Source: Luteibacter aegosomaticola (GTDB lineage: Bacteria; Pseudomonadota; Gammaproteobacteria; Xanthomonadales; Rhodanobacteraceae). From it: DNA of 64,000 nt. The stretch lies in contig NZ_CP095741.1 in assembly GCF_023078475.1 (NCBI RefSeq), positions 1,736,001-1,800,000 on the forward strand, in the 5' to 3' direction. Below, piece after piece: positions 10,271 to 17,992 of this stretch. Positions within the stretch are counted from its first letter, which is position 1. Every line of letters starts with the position of its first letter. The position numbers and the translations under genes were made by a program. Under the pieces are notes generated by a model, which was not told the DNA's origin, ran no database searches, and was given only the letters and a program-made list of their open reading frames with translations.

Positions 10271-10367
10271 AGCGCGCGCAAGCGCGCTCCTACAAAAGGT
10301 CTTGTGAGGGCGCCCTTGCGTGCGATATCACCACAAGGCGCTATGTAGGAGCGCGCTTGCGCGCGAT
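10271..10367. repeat. REP-type inverted pair (GCGCGCTTGCGCGC arm subfamily)
   Basis: Inverted arms of the form gtaggagcgcgcttgcgcgc bound a 97-bp element between the tandem genes aroA and kdsB. It starts 2 bp after the aroA stop. Its head, GTAGGAGC, is shared with the CCCACC subfamily, but the stem sequence differs. Confidence 0.85.
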
Positions 10368-10481
10368 CACCGTCTCATCGAAGCCTCAGCCAACACGGCC
10401 GCCGACGCGCGCAATCCCTCGCGACACCCGCTCACGACAGCCCCATAATGGGTCCCAGCCTTCGGCCCCGGACCCCACCTG

Positions 10482-11270
10482 ATGTCCCCCAAAACGCCTC
10501 CTTACGTCGTCGTCGTCCCGGCTCGCTACGCGTCGACGCGCCTGCCGGGTAAGCCGCTGCTTCCGATCGGCGGCCTCTCCATGATCCGTCGCGTGGCCCT
10601 GCGCGCCGCCGATGCGGGCGCCGCCCAGGTGGTCGTGGCCACGGACGACGACCGCGTTGCCGCCGAGATGCGCGGGTGCACGGGCGACATCCTGGTTTGC
10701 ATGACCAGCCCCGAGCACGCCTCGGGTACCGACCGCATCGCCGAGGTCGCCAGCCACTTCGGCTGGCCCGAGGAGACCGTGGTAGTGAACCTGCAGGGCG
10801 ATGAGCCGTTCGCCCCGGCCGCCGGTATCCGCGCCGTTGTCGATACCCTGGCAGGCGACGAGGCCCCCATGGCTACCCTTGCCACGCCGATCGCCGACGC
10901 CGAGGAGCTGTTCGACCCGAACATCGTGAAGGTGGTACGCGGCGGCAACGGCCGTGCGCTCTATTTCACCCGGGCTCCCGCTCCGTGGGCCCGCGACGCC
11001 TTCGCGAAAGACCGGCACTCCCTCCCAGCCGACGTCCCGTTCCTGCGCCACATCGGGATCTACGCCTACCGTGCCGGCTTCCTCCGCCGGATGGCTGCGC
11101 TGCCGCGCACCCCGCTGGAGCAGGCCGAGTCCCTGGAGCAGCTCCGTGCCCTGGAGCACGGCTACGCCATCGCCGTAAACCTGACCCCCGAGCCGTTCCC
11201 GCCGGGCATCGACACGCCCGAAGACCTGGCCCGTGCGGAGCGCTGGTTGCGGGAAAGCGGAGCCGTGTAG
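10482..11270 (+). CDS. kdsB: 3-deoxy-manno-octulosonate cytidylyltransferase
   Basis: KdsB activates Kdo with CTP to CMP-Kdo for lipid A inner-core synthesis. The product has 262 residues. It begins with [17 protein letters not shown], the nucleotide-binding loop, and contains NLQGDEPF and [12 protein letters not shown], all typical of the family. Its start is an ATG at 10482. It stands alone after a REP pair; no lpxK or msbA is adjacent. It is followed by a 212-bp gap holding a candidate RNA and a strong terminator. Confidence 0.96.
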   Translation: MSPKTPPYVVVVPARYASTRLPGKPLLPIGGLSMIRRVALRAADAGAAQVVVATDDDRVAAEMRGCTGDILVCMTSPEHASGTDRIAEVASHFGWPEETVVVNLQGDEPFAPAAGIRAVVDTLAGDEAPMATLATPIADAEELFDPNIVKVVRGGNGRALYFTRAPAPWARDAFAKDRHSLPADVPFLRHIGIYAYRAGFLRRMAALPRTPLEQAESLEQLRALEHGYAIAVNLTPEPFPPGIDTPEDLARAERWLRESGAV

Positions 11271-11309
11271 GGGATTGCCCACACGGGGGCGAGGGCGGGG
11301 CTTACAGGA

Positions 11310-11446
11310 TTTACTGGGATTCGCCGGGCGCGCCTACACGGGCTTCCCCGTAATCTATCCCTGTCGCCGGAAACACCCAAGGACGAAGGCGACACCCCCA
11401 AGGAAGGCAGTGCGCCGGCATGGTCCCCCTCCATGCCGGCGTTTTT
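11310..11446 (+). ncRNA. Candidate GGA-rich small RNA or uvrC leader
   Basis: The non-coding gap between kdsB and uvrC holds several GGA motifs in a row: ttacaggattta (close to the CsrA/RsmA site core ACARGGAU), tgggat, ccggaaac, cccaaggacg and cccaaggaag. One 7-bp perfect stem (TGTCGCC 11362-11368 with GGCGACA 11388-11394) displays two GGA motifs in its 19-nt loop. The stretch ends in an 11-bp perfect stem and five T at 11413-11446. Repeated GGA in loops plus an intrinsic terminator is the layout of Rsm/Csr sponge RNAs, but no promoter or GacA box was found and the 5' end is a guess. It could equally be the kdsB 3' UTR or an attenuating uvrC leader. Confidence 0.3.
11413..11446 (+). terminator. 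Strong intrinsic terminator upstream of uvrC
   Basis: CGCCGGCATGG pairs perfectly (11 bp) with CCATGCCGGCG across a 7-nt loop, followed by TTTTT. It ends 36 bp before the uvrC ATG, so it either closes kdsB (or the candidate RNA) or attenuates uvrC. Confidence 0.9.
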
Positions 11447-11482
11447 CATTCCCGGTTGCCCATCAGCAGCTAAAATAGGCCG

Positions 11483-13306
11483 ATGGAGCACACTGAGTCG
11501 CACCCGTTCGATGGCAAGGCCTTCGTTCGCCACCTGACCACGTCGCCTGGCGTCTATCGGTACTTTGATGCCGAGGGCGAGCTGCTGTACGTCGGTAAGG
11601 CCGCCAATCTCAAGAAGCGGACCAGCAACTACTTCCTCAAGCCGCCCATGGACCCGCGCATCGCCTCGATGGTGTCGCAGATCGCCCGGGCCGAGGTCAC
11701 GCTGACGCGCACGGCCGGCGAAGCCCTGCTGCTCGAATCGCAGCTGATCAAGTCGCTGAAGCCGCGCTACAACATCGTCCTGCGCGACGATAAGAGCTAC
11801 CCCTACATTTACCTGTCGGGCGGGGAGGACTACCCGCGTCTCGCCTTCCATCGTGGCGCCAAGAGCGGGGTAGGGCGTTACTTCGGCCCGTACCCCAGCA
11901 CCTTCGCCGTGCGCGAAAGCCTTGGCTTGATGCAGAAGCTGTTCAAGGTGCGGCAGTGCGAGGACAGCTACTTCAAGAACCGTTCGCGTCCCTGCCTGCA
12001 GCACCAGATTGGCCGCTGCAGCGCGCCCTGTGTCCAGTTGATCAGCGTTGAGGACTACCGGAGCGATGTGCGCCACGCCGAGATGTTCCTCGAGGGCCGC
12101 AGCAGTGCGGTGATCGATGAGCTGGCGCAATCGATGGAGCAGGCCAGTGCCGCGCTGAATTTCGAGCGCGCCGCCTCCCTGCGTGACCAGGTGGCCGCGC
12201 TGCGCCGCCTGCAAGCCCAGCACTTCGTCCAGGGTGCCAGCGCGGATATGGACGTGATCGCCTGCTGCCTTGATGGCGGCATGGCGTGTGTCAGCGTGCT
12301 CTTCTTCCGCAACGGCGTAAGCCTCGGCTCGCGCGATTTCTTCCCCCGCTTGCCGACGGATGCGTCGGTGGGCGATGTGCTCTCGCAATTCATCGCGCAG
12401 TACTACCTGGAACGCCAGGTACCGCGCGAACTGGTGCTGAGCGATCCGGTGGAAGACATGGAGGTGCTGGAAGACGTGCTGTCCCAGCACGCCGGCTACG
12501 CCGTGCAGCTGAAGCCCAGCGTCCGTGGCGACCGTGCTCGCTTCCTGGAAATGGCCCAGCGCAACGCCAGCGCCGCGCTCACCTCACGGCTGGCCAGCCG
12601 GCACACGCTGCTCGCCCGTTTCGATGACCTGCAGAAGGTGCTCGAGCTTACCGAGCCGCCGCGGCGCATCGAGTGCTTCGATATCAGCCACACCCGTGGC
12701 GAGGCTACGGTGGCCTCGTGCGTCGTCTTCGGCCCGGAAGGCCCGGAGAAGTCGCATTACCGCCGATTCAACATCACCGGCATCACCCCGGGCGATGACT
12801 ACGCGGCCATGCACCAGGCGCTGACGCGGCGCTTCAAGAAAGTCGTGGAGGGTGGGGCGAAGCCCGACATCCTGCTGATCGACGGTGGCCTCGGCCAGGT
12901 GGCCCAGGCTATGGACGTGCTGCGCGAACTCGGGGTCGAAGGCATCCGTGTGGTGGGCGTGGCCAAGGGCCCTGGCCGGCGCGCTGGTGAGGAGACCCTG
13001 ATCCTCGCGGAGAGTGGCAAAACCTTACATCCCGGTACATCCTCGCCCGCGCTGCACCTGGTGGCCGCCGTGCGTGATGAATCGCACCGTTTTGCGATCA
13101 GCGGCCACCGCCGCAAGCGCGATGCGGCCCGCGAGCGCAGTACGCTGGAAGACGTGGCCGGTGTCGGCGCACGCCGCCGCGCGGCGTTGCTGAAGGCCTT
13201 CGGCGGCCTCTCGGGTGTCGAAGCCGCCGGTGTTGAAGAACTCATGAGCGTAAAGGGTATTGATCGCGGTCTCGCAGAACGCATCTATGCCATGCTGCAT
13301 CCCTGA
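11483..13306 (+). CDS. uvrC: Excinuclease ABC subunit C
   Basis: UvrC makes both incisions in nucleotide excision repair after UvrAB loads on damage. It has 607 residues. The GIY-YIG nuclease domain is at the N-terminus (SPGVYRYFDAEGELLYVGKA), a UVR (UvrB-binding) motif near residues 205-240 (DELAQSMEQASAALNFE), the RNase H-like second nuclease domain (ECFDISHTRGE, and LLIDGGLGQV) in the C-terminal half and helix-hairpin-helix repeats at the end (LEDVAGVGARRRAAL, SVKGIDRGLAE). pgsA follows 50 bp later, the conserved uvrC-pgsA pair. Confidence 0.97.
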   Translation: MEHTESHPFDGKAFVRHLTTSPGVYRYFDAEGELLYVGKAANLKKRTSNYFLKPPMDPRIASMVSQIARAEVTLTRTAGEALLLESQLIKSLKPRYNIVLRDDKSYPYIYLSGGEDYPRLAFHRGAKSGVGRYFGPYPSTFAVRESLGLMQKLFKVRQCEDSYFKNRSRPCLQHQIGRCSAPCVQLISVEDYRSDVRHAEMFLEGRSSAVIDELAQSMEQASAALNFERAASLRDQVAALRRLQAQHFVQGASADMDVIACCLDGGMACVSVLFFRNGVSLGSRDFFPRLPTDASVGDVLSQFIAQYYLERQVPRELVLSDPVEDMEVLEDVLSQHAGYAVQLKPSVRGDRARFLEMAQRNASAALTSRLASRHTLLARFDDLQKVLELTEPPRRIECFDISHTRGEATVASCVVFGPEGPEKSHYRRFNITGITPGDDYAAMHQALTRRFKKVVEGGAKPDILLIDGGLGQVAQAMDVLRELGVEGIRVVGVAKGPGRRAGEETLILAESGKTLHPGTSSPALHLVAAVRDESHRFAISGHRRKRDAARERSTLEDVAGVGARRRAALLKAFGGLSGVEAAGVEELMSVKGIDRGLAERIYAMLHP

Positions 13307-13356
13307 TCGAACGGAAGCGATTGCCCCCGCGACGCCTCCCGCAACCGGCTGAATCC

Positions 13357-13947
13357 ATGCGTATCAACCTGCCAACCTGGCTTACCCTTTTTCGTGTGCT
13401 GCTGCTGCCGGTCATGGTGGTCGTGTTCTACCTGCCATTCCGCTGGGCGAACCTCGTGGCCGCCGTGGTCTTCGTACTGGCCGCCTTCACCGACTGGCTG
13501 GATGGCTATCTGGCCCGCCGGCTCAACATGACCTCGGCCTTCGGTGCGTTTCTGGATCCGGTCGCCGACAAGCTTATGGTGGCCATCACCCTGTTCCTGC
13601 TGGTGCAGTCGGCCCCCGAGGGCTGGCCAGGCATCCTGCTGGCGGTCACCGCTGCCGTTATCGTGGGCCGCGAGATCAGCGTCTCCGCCCTGCGCGAGTG
13701 GATGGCCGAGATCGGCGCGCGTTCCAAGGTGAAGGTGGCCTTCCTCGGCAAGCTGAAGACCATGATGCAGATGGTGGCCCTGGTCACCCTGTTGCTCCAG
13801 CACGATGCCGAGACGCTGCGCTACTACCATATCGGCGAGGCCCTGCTGGTCATCGCGGGCATCCTGACCATCTGGTCGGGGCTCGATTATCTGCGCGCCG
13901 CATGGCCCGCTTTACGCGGGGATGCGCCCGGCGTGAAAAAAAGCTAA
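13357..13947 (+). CDS. pgsA: CDP-diacylglycerol-glycerol-3-phosphate phosphatidyltransferase
   Basis: PgsA makes phosphatidylglycerol phosphate from CDP-diacylglycerol, the first step to phosphatidylglycerol and cardiolipin in the inner membrane. The protein has 196 residues and several membrane helices. The CDP-alcohol phosphotransferase motif D-G-x2-A-R-x8-G-x3-D-x3-D is perfect, running from DGYLARR to FLDPVADK near residues 49-72. The ATG at 13357 is chosen because MRINLPTWLTLFR is the family N-terminus. It is downstream of uvrC as in many gammaproteobacteria and directly upstream of a tRNA cluster. Confidence 0.96.
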   Translation: MRINLPTWLTLFRVLLLPVMVVVFYLPFRWANLVAAVVFVLAAFTDWLDGYLARRLNMTSAFGAFLDPVADKLMVAITLFLLVQSAPEGWPGILLAVTAAVIVGREISVSALREWMAEIGARSKVKVAFLGKLKTMMQMVALVTLLLQHDAETLRYYHIGEALLVIAGILTIWSGLDYLRAAWPALRGDAPGVKKS

Positions 13948-13967
13948 AAAAAGACAGTGCAAAACAG

Positions 13968-13995
13968 TTGACACATGAGCCCAGTTCCATAGAAT
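13968..13995 (+). promoter_or_regulatory. Sigma-70 promoter of the first tRNA-Gly
   Basis: A perfect TTGACA -35 (13968-13973) and TAGAAT -10 (13990-13995) with 16-bp spacing, ending 14 bp before the mature tRNA. Confidence 0.85.
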
Positions 13996-14009
13996 AGCTG
14001 GACTACGAC

Positions 14010-14085
<76 letters not shown>

Positions 14086-14095
14086 GATTTCCACA

Positions 14096-14126
14096 AAGCC
14101 TCGGGTGACCGAGGTTTTGTTTTTTA
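14096..14126 (+). terminator. Terminator after tRNA-Gly
   Basis: A CCTCGG-GTGA-CCGAGG stem loop followed by a T-rich tract (TTTTGTTTTTT). Confidence 0.85.
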
Positions 14127-14162
14127 AGCGCTATGCGGCTAATCTCCGCGTGCGCAAGCGAT

Positions 14163-14236
14163 GGCCGGGTGGCAGAGTGGTCATGCAGCGGACTGCAAAT
14201 CCGCGTACGCCGGTTCGATTCCGACCTCGGCCTCCA
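14163..14236 (+). tRNA. tRNA-Cys (GCA anticodon)
   Basis: This is a 74-nt tRNA with an encoded CCA. The acceptor GGCCGGG pairs with CTCGGCC (one G-T), and the anticodon GCA lies at 14195-14197 in the loop CTGCAAA. It is flanked by terminators on both sides, so it is probably transcribed on its own. Confidence 0.95.
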
Positions 14237-14245
14237 TCGCATTCC

Positions 14246-14279
14246 AAGGCGCACACGCTTCACGCGGTGCGCCTTTTTT
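14246..14279 (+). terminator. Terminator after tRNA-Cys
   Basis: A GGCGCAC/GTGCGCC stem followed by TTTTTT. Confidence 0.85.
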
Positions 14280-14286
14280 CTTTTCA

Positions 14287-14373
14287 GCCCGGATGGCGAA
14301 ATCGGTAGACGCAAGGGACTTAAAATCCCTCATCCGAAAGGGTATGTGGGTTCGAGTCCCACTCCGGGCACCA
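14287..14373 (+). tRNA. tRNA-Leu (TAA anticodon)
   Basis: This 87-nt class II tRNA has a long variable arm (CATCCGAAAGGGTATG region) and an encoded CCA. The acceptor GCCCGGA pairs with TCCGGGC, and the anticodon TAA is at 14321-14323. It marks the left edge of an accessory stretch. No second copy of its 3' end was found downstream. Confidence 0.95.
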
Positions 14374-14514
14374 GGGACTTCTCGTAGGCCAGCCCCATGG
14401 CCGCGCCTAGCCCATGCGCGAAACGTCTCAGGCGCGCGGAATGCCCAGAACATGACGCCTTGCTGTCATTGCGTGCAGTCAGCCTGTTCCAGACTGGCAT
14501 CAATCGATTGAAGC

Positions 14515-14538
14515 AAGCCTTGCCGCAAGGCTTCTTTG
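14515..14538 (+). terminator. Terminator downstream of tRNA-Leu
   Basis: An AAGCCTT-GCCGC-AAGGCTT stem loop followed by a short T-rich tract (CTTTGT), a weaker terminator than its neighbours. Confidence 0.55.
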
Positions 14539-14788
14539 TGTACGCATTCAGAGCCTCTTGTTGATAGAGGACGTACGCAGCTACATCGGCGGCCTGAAAA
14601 AGAAGTCAGTGTCGAATGTGAAGCGTGTAGGGCAACCCCTACAGACGCGACGAAACTTGCGTACTACTTTGAGTTGGCCAGCGAGTCAGCTCCAGGGTGG
14701 CATCCAGTCCTCATGACGTAAGCGGACGCACAGCGGGGCCGGCACGTACGGCAAGCGAATGTCATTCCATTATCAGAAGGATTTGCAT
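14539..14788. other. Intergenic stretch with no convincing gene
   Basis: About 250 bp between the tRNA block and the next gene. Read from about 14559, the plus strand gives a short open stretch (IEDVRSYIGGLKKKSVSN...) without a start codon, which might be a scrap of an older gene, possibly a recombinase N-terminal domain. The evidence is too thin for a call. Confidence 0.3.
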
Positions 14789-15076
14789 ATGAAGTATGTG
14801 ACTGGTGCTTTTGCTTTCGCACTCATGGTGGCGGGTCTCGCCACATCGACCCCGGCGGCGGCGGTCGAGCTGTGCTCGAATTGCAAGGCCGAATACGACA
14901 AGTGCGTCGCTGCGGGCGGCGATTTTGGGTCCTGTTGGAAATGCAACAACCCCACGTGCTCCCCTTTCTCGGTGCAGGGCACGCTTGGCAGCGCGCTGGA
15001 TCATCTCTCGGTGGAGAAGTCGAGGCAGATAAACGCGGCGAAGAAGCGCGGCACCGCGACGTTACTGGATAGCTGA
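14789..15076 (+). CDS. Small secreted six-cysteine protein, unknown function
   Basis: The product is 95 residues. Residues 1-25 are a classical signal peptide (MKYVTGAFAFALMVAGLATS, then TPAAA), so it is exported. The mature part begins with a cysteine-dense module: CxxC, six residues, C, nine residues, C, two, C, four, C. This spacing could form disulfides or a metal site. The last 40 residues are cysteine-free and basic. The ATG at 14789 is chosen because AGAAGG lies 8 bp upstream and the signal peptide starts there. I do not recognise the family. It is alone on this strand in an accessory stretch next to tRNA-Leu. Confidence 0.72.
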   Translation: MKYVTGAFAFALMVAGLATSTPAAAVELCSNCKAEYDKCVAAGGDFGSCWKCNNPTCSPFSVQGTLGSALDHLSVEKSRQINAAKKRGTATLLDS

Positions 15077-15136
15077 GCCCTATCGACGAGGTGTTTAGGC
15101 GGCGGCGCGGCCTTCCAGCCGCGTCGTTCTTGCTTT

Positions 15137-15463
15137 CTATGCTTCGAGCTCGCTACTTAAGTGTGCAGTGAGCTCCTGGGTGTTTTTGACAAACTCCGTC
15201 TGCAAATCGATCCCACACTTGTCCGCAAGCACGATGATCGACCACAAACAATCCGAAAGCTCGTGCCCCAGTTTCGCCTTGCAGTCATCGATGTCCCTAA
15301 TACCCGCATTTGCCTGGATCAGCTTTGCAAGGTCACCCACATCACCGACGAAACCCAGGGCAAGTTCTGTCGTGCTCCAGACGCGACCGTATCTCTTGAG
15401 CTCGACTTTTTCATAGAGCTCGTTCAACTGCAGCGCTGAGCTTTCAAGTTCGCGGAATTTCAC
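15137..15463 (-). CDS. MazG-like NTP pyrophosphohydrolase-fold protein
   Basis: The product is 108 residues and predicted all-alpha. The layout resembles MazG/RS21-C6-type pyrophosphohydrolases, which hydrolyse nucleoside triphosphates to monophosphates: a first helix pair with VGDVGDLAKLIQ, then HELSDCLWSIIVLADKCGID. The second motif (ExxD in HELSD) is intact. In the first motif the usual paired glutamates are replaced by GDVGD, which may change metal binding. The start is a GTG at 15463 with AAGGA upstream. It is monocistronic between unrelated small genes. Fold assignment is moderate, and activity is uncertain. Confidence 0.65.
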   Translation of the reverse strand: MKFRELESSALQLNELYEKVELKRYGRVWSTTELALGFVGDVGDLAKLIQANAGIRDIDDCKAKLGHELSDCLWSIIVLADKCGIDLQTEFVKNTQELTAHLSSELEA

Positions 15464-15637
15464 GATGATTGTCCTTGGCCTGAAAATTGGGGCGGGGTGA
15501 TGACGGTGCGACGCAACCGTTGCGTATCAATGCGATCCCTTCGCAGTCCCATGTCTGTTTCGGTCGTCCCAGACTCCTGGATATTGCAACTTGAAGGAGC
15601 GTAGCTAACGGCGTCGGAACGTGGCGGCCTCGTTTCG

Positions 15638-16048
15638 CTAGAGGCCTTCCTCATCCAGATAGGCGGAGCAATTCGTACAAAAGCGAATCTTCTGTACCCG
15701 GCCCTTTTGGCGGTTAGGCATACTTCGACGGCAGTGGGTGCATTTCCTTCGGCCGGATAGCGTCGAGCCGCTGAGCGAGCGCTGGCCGCAGCAGGGACAC
15801 CAGTCGCCTACCGGTTTGTCGATCCTTTTGGAGCATGCCGGGCACGCGAGCCTTGGCAGGGAGAACAGCGAGGCCACGGTGATGATCCAGCCCAGAAACC
15901 CGATGGCAGCGAAAAAGCCGTTCATCCGCCCCCACAGGCTCGCCAACACGACACTGAAGGCAAATAACCCCATACCGGTAGCGACCATTCGCTCGAATCG
16001 GCGGTACTGGCTGGCGACTTCGCTAAACGCCTCCCTGGCATCAATCAC
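15638..16048 (-). CDS. Membrane protein with C-terminal zinc-ribbon pairs, unknown function
   Basis: The product is 136 residues. Two hydrophobic helices occupy about residues 25-65, followed by CPACSKRID and DWCPCCGQR, then CTHCRRS and RFCTNCSAYLDEEGL. Four CxxC knuckles in pairs suggest two zinc ribbons in the cytoplasm behind a short hairpin anchor. The start is a GTG at 16048 preceded by GGAGA. I do not recognise a named family; zinc-ribbon membrane proteins are common and diverse. The neighbours are unrelated. Confidence 0.65.
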   Translation of the reverse strand: MIDAREAFSEVASQYRRFERMVATGMGLFAFSVVLASLWGRMNGFFAAIGFLGWIITVASLFSLPRLACPACSKRIDKPVGDWCPCCGQRSLSGSTLSGRRKCTHCRRSMPNRQKGRVQKIRFCTNCSAYLDEEGL

Positions 16049-16190
16049 GATATCGATTCTCCGGTTGTCAGGTGTGTCAGGCCACTCGGGCGGATGCTAG
16101 GGGGCCGGTGTGTCGCACGCAAGCCGGGAGCAAGACACGGTAAACACAGTGTGAGACCATCCACACCACCTTCGACTAAGGATGATCGAT

Positions 16191-16373
16191 ATGCGCTTTA
16201 TACCTCTCATGGTTGTTATAGCGTGCGCTGCCCTTGGGGGTTGCGCCACTGGGTCAACAAAGCAGGCAAGCAGCAGCCCCTCCTGCTCATCGTCCGGCGG
16301 AAGCGCGCAGGCGGTAGCTTGTGCCGCGACGATTGGCGTGACGGCGATTATTCACTCCGCTCAGCGAGACTAA
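16191..16373 (+). CDS. Small predicted lipoprotein
   Basis: The product is 60 residues. MRFIPLMVVIACAALGGC ends in a lipobox (LGGC), so the protein should be lipidated at Cys18, leaving a mature chain of about 43 residues rich in Ser, Ala and Gly with two further cysteines. The ATG at 16191 is preferred over the one at 16182 because AAGGA then sits at normal spacing. No family is recognised. It lies just upstream of rraB on the same strand. Confidence 0.6.
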   Translation: MRFIPLMVVIACAALGGCATGSTKQASSSPSCSSSGGSAQAVACAATIGVTAIIHSAQRD

Positions 16374-16419
16374 GCTGGGCGGCAGCTCATCTTTACGTCG
16401 ATGTATGAGGGCAGCCGCA

Positions 16420-16761
16420 ATGAACAACGAACTCATGTTCCCGGACGACGACAACGGCCAGGTCCTGCGTCAGATGGTCGCCGAAGGCGACAACCTGTCG
16501 ATCCCGCGCGAGATCGACTTCGCGGTGATCTTCGAGACCGAAGAGGCTGCGCTGCAGTTTGCGGTCGCCATGCTCCAGCAGGGCCAGAAGGTGTCGCTCT
16601 CCGAATACGAAGAGAATGACGAGATGCCCTGGCAGGTTTTCCTGCATCCGTTCATGGAACCCAGCCACGACAACCTCACCATGTTCGAGAACGCCTTGGC
16701 GAACGAGGCGGAACCGTTTGGCGGGCAGCTGGATGGCTGGGGTTGCGAGGCGCAGAACTGA
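16420..16761 (+). CDS. rraB: Regulator of ribonuclease E activity B
   Basis: RraB binds RNase E in enterobacteria and changes degradosome activity. The product is 113 residues, slightly shorter than E. coli RraB. The acidic start MFPDDDNGQVLRQM is typical, followed by FAVIFETEEAALQFA and VFLHPFMEPSHDNLTMFE, matching the RraB family (PF06877). The ATG at 16420 has GAGGG about 8 bp upstream. The target enzyme, RNase E, is encoded 23 kb away in this same window. Family assignment is good; the regulatory effect here is inferred. Confidence 0.85.
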   Translation: MNNELMFPDDDNGQVLRQMVAEGDNLSIPREIDFAVIFETEEAALQFAVAMLQQGQKVSLSEYEENDEMPWQVFLHPFMEPSHDNLTMFENALANEAEPFGGQLDGWGCEAQN

Positions 16762-16776
16762 GGGCTAACGACGGGG

Positions 16777-17748
16777 TCAGAGGACCCCGATCGTGTGCAT
16801 CCATGTCTCGGCCAGCGTCGTCCAGCTGGTAATCGGGTTATCCGTTTTTCTCACGCCGAACGCGTGACCGCCGTGCGCATAGAGATGCATTTCCACCGGC
16901 ACCTTCGCCTGCTGCAAGGCGAGGTAATAGGTGAGCGATTCCCGGATATCGTCGGTGGCGTCGTCTTCGGCCTGAGCGATGAAGGCGGGCGGGCCCTTCG
17001 GGTCGATCCGGACCTCCTTGGTTAGCGTGATGCCCGGCTCCGTCCACAGGTGGCCGGGGTAGAGCGCCATGGCGAAGTTGGGGCGGAAGTCCTGTTTGTC
17101 AGCGTCGTCGATGGGTGTGTAGGCGCGCTTCGTATGGTTGCTGATGTCGGCCACCATGCGTCCGCCGGCGGAGAAGCCCACCACGCCGATCTTGTGCGGA
17201 TCGATGCCGAGGCTTCCCGCACGCTGGCGCAGTAGTGCCATGGCACGCTGGGCATCCTGCAGGGCCATGGGCACGCGCGGCGCGCGGCGGCAGTTGCACT
17301 CATCGTTCCAGTAGGGGCCTGACCCTGGCACGCGGTATTTCAGCACCGCGCAGGTGACACCTTTTGCCGTCAGCCAGTCGCAGATCTCGGTGCCTTCGAG
17401 GTCGATGGCGAGCACGCGATAACCGCCACCGGGAAGTACGAGGACGGCGGCGCCGGTATTCTTTCCCTTGGCGGGATAAATGCTGACGGTGGGGCGCGTG
17501 ACGTGCTCCACCATGGTGATCGGTTGACCGGCGATCTTGCCATTGGATGTGCCGAAGACCTCGGGGCCGGGGTAGGCGGGCGCTTCGATCTTCAGGTCCG
17601 CTGGCCATAGAGGCACCTGCTCGATACCGGCCGGTGGTGCCCACGGCCGGTTTTGCGTGTTGAGCAGCGGTTCGCCCCCCGTGGTGGCCCATGCGGCTAC
17701 CGGCATGAGTAACGCGGCCAGCAGGCCGATCCAACGCCCCTTCGCCAT
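16777..17748 (-). CDS. Exported alpha/beta hydrolase, acetyl-esterase type
   Basis: The product is 323 residues with a signal peptide (MAKGRWIGLLAALLMPVAAWA). LPGGGYRVL at about 105-113 is the oxyanion loop and GFSAGG at 191-196 the nucleophile elbow with Ser193; the C-terminal AHGGHAFGVRK supplies the histidine. This is the BD-FAE/acetyl-xylan-esterase-like family that deacetylates or hydrolyses plant-polymer esters. The start is set at 17746-17748, behind GGAGAT, because an in-frame extension further upstream destroys the signal peptide. It is convergent with rraB. The substrate is unknown. Confidence 0.82.
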   Translation of the reverse strand: MAKGRWIGLLAALLMPVAAWATTGGEPLLNTQNRPWAPPAGIEQVPLWPADLKIEAPAYPGPEVFGTSNGKIAGQPITMVEHVTRPTVSIYPAKGKNTGAAVLVLPGGGYRVLAIDLEGTEICDWLTAKGVTCAVLKYRVPGSGPYWNDECNCRRAPRVPMALQDAQRAMALLRQRAGSLGIDPHKIGVVGFSAGGRMVADISNHTKRAYTPIDDADKQDFRPNFAMALYPGHLWTEPGITLTKEVRIDPKGPPAFIAQAEDDATDDIRESLTYYLALQQAKVPVEMHLYAHGGHAFGVRKTDNPITSWTTLAETWMHTIGVL

Positions 17749-17992
17749 GACTCGATCTCCCTGAGCGATTGTTAGTGTGACCACTCTGACGAGGCGTGCT
17801 GGCAATTTTGTGGCGGAAGCGTGGCGCGTGCCTGTACGTCGCCCACGTGCGGATCGGCCGATTCCTTCGTGACGGCGTGGCGGGCGCCTACAGAGTGTGA
17901 TCTGGACTCCGGGCATCATCGGTGTTGCATCGAGAGTCGACGATCCACTCTCGGGCTAACTTCTCATTACGTGGCCGATCGAGGTGGCTAGC

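Noticed and set aside
14536..14721. Open frame of 61 codons after tRNA-Leu
   Set aside because: No ribosome-binding site, composition atypical and no hydrophobic or domain pattern; treated as non-coding.
14287..16400. Second copy of the tRNA-Leu 3' end marking an island boundary
   Set aside because: I looked for a repeat of the TTCGAGTCCCACTCCGGG end in the following 2 kb and did not find one, so no attachment site is called.
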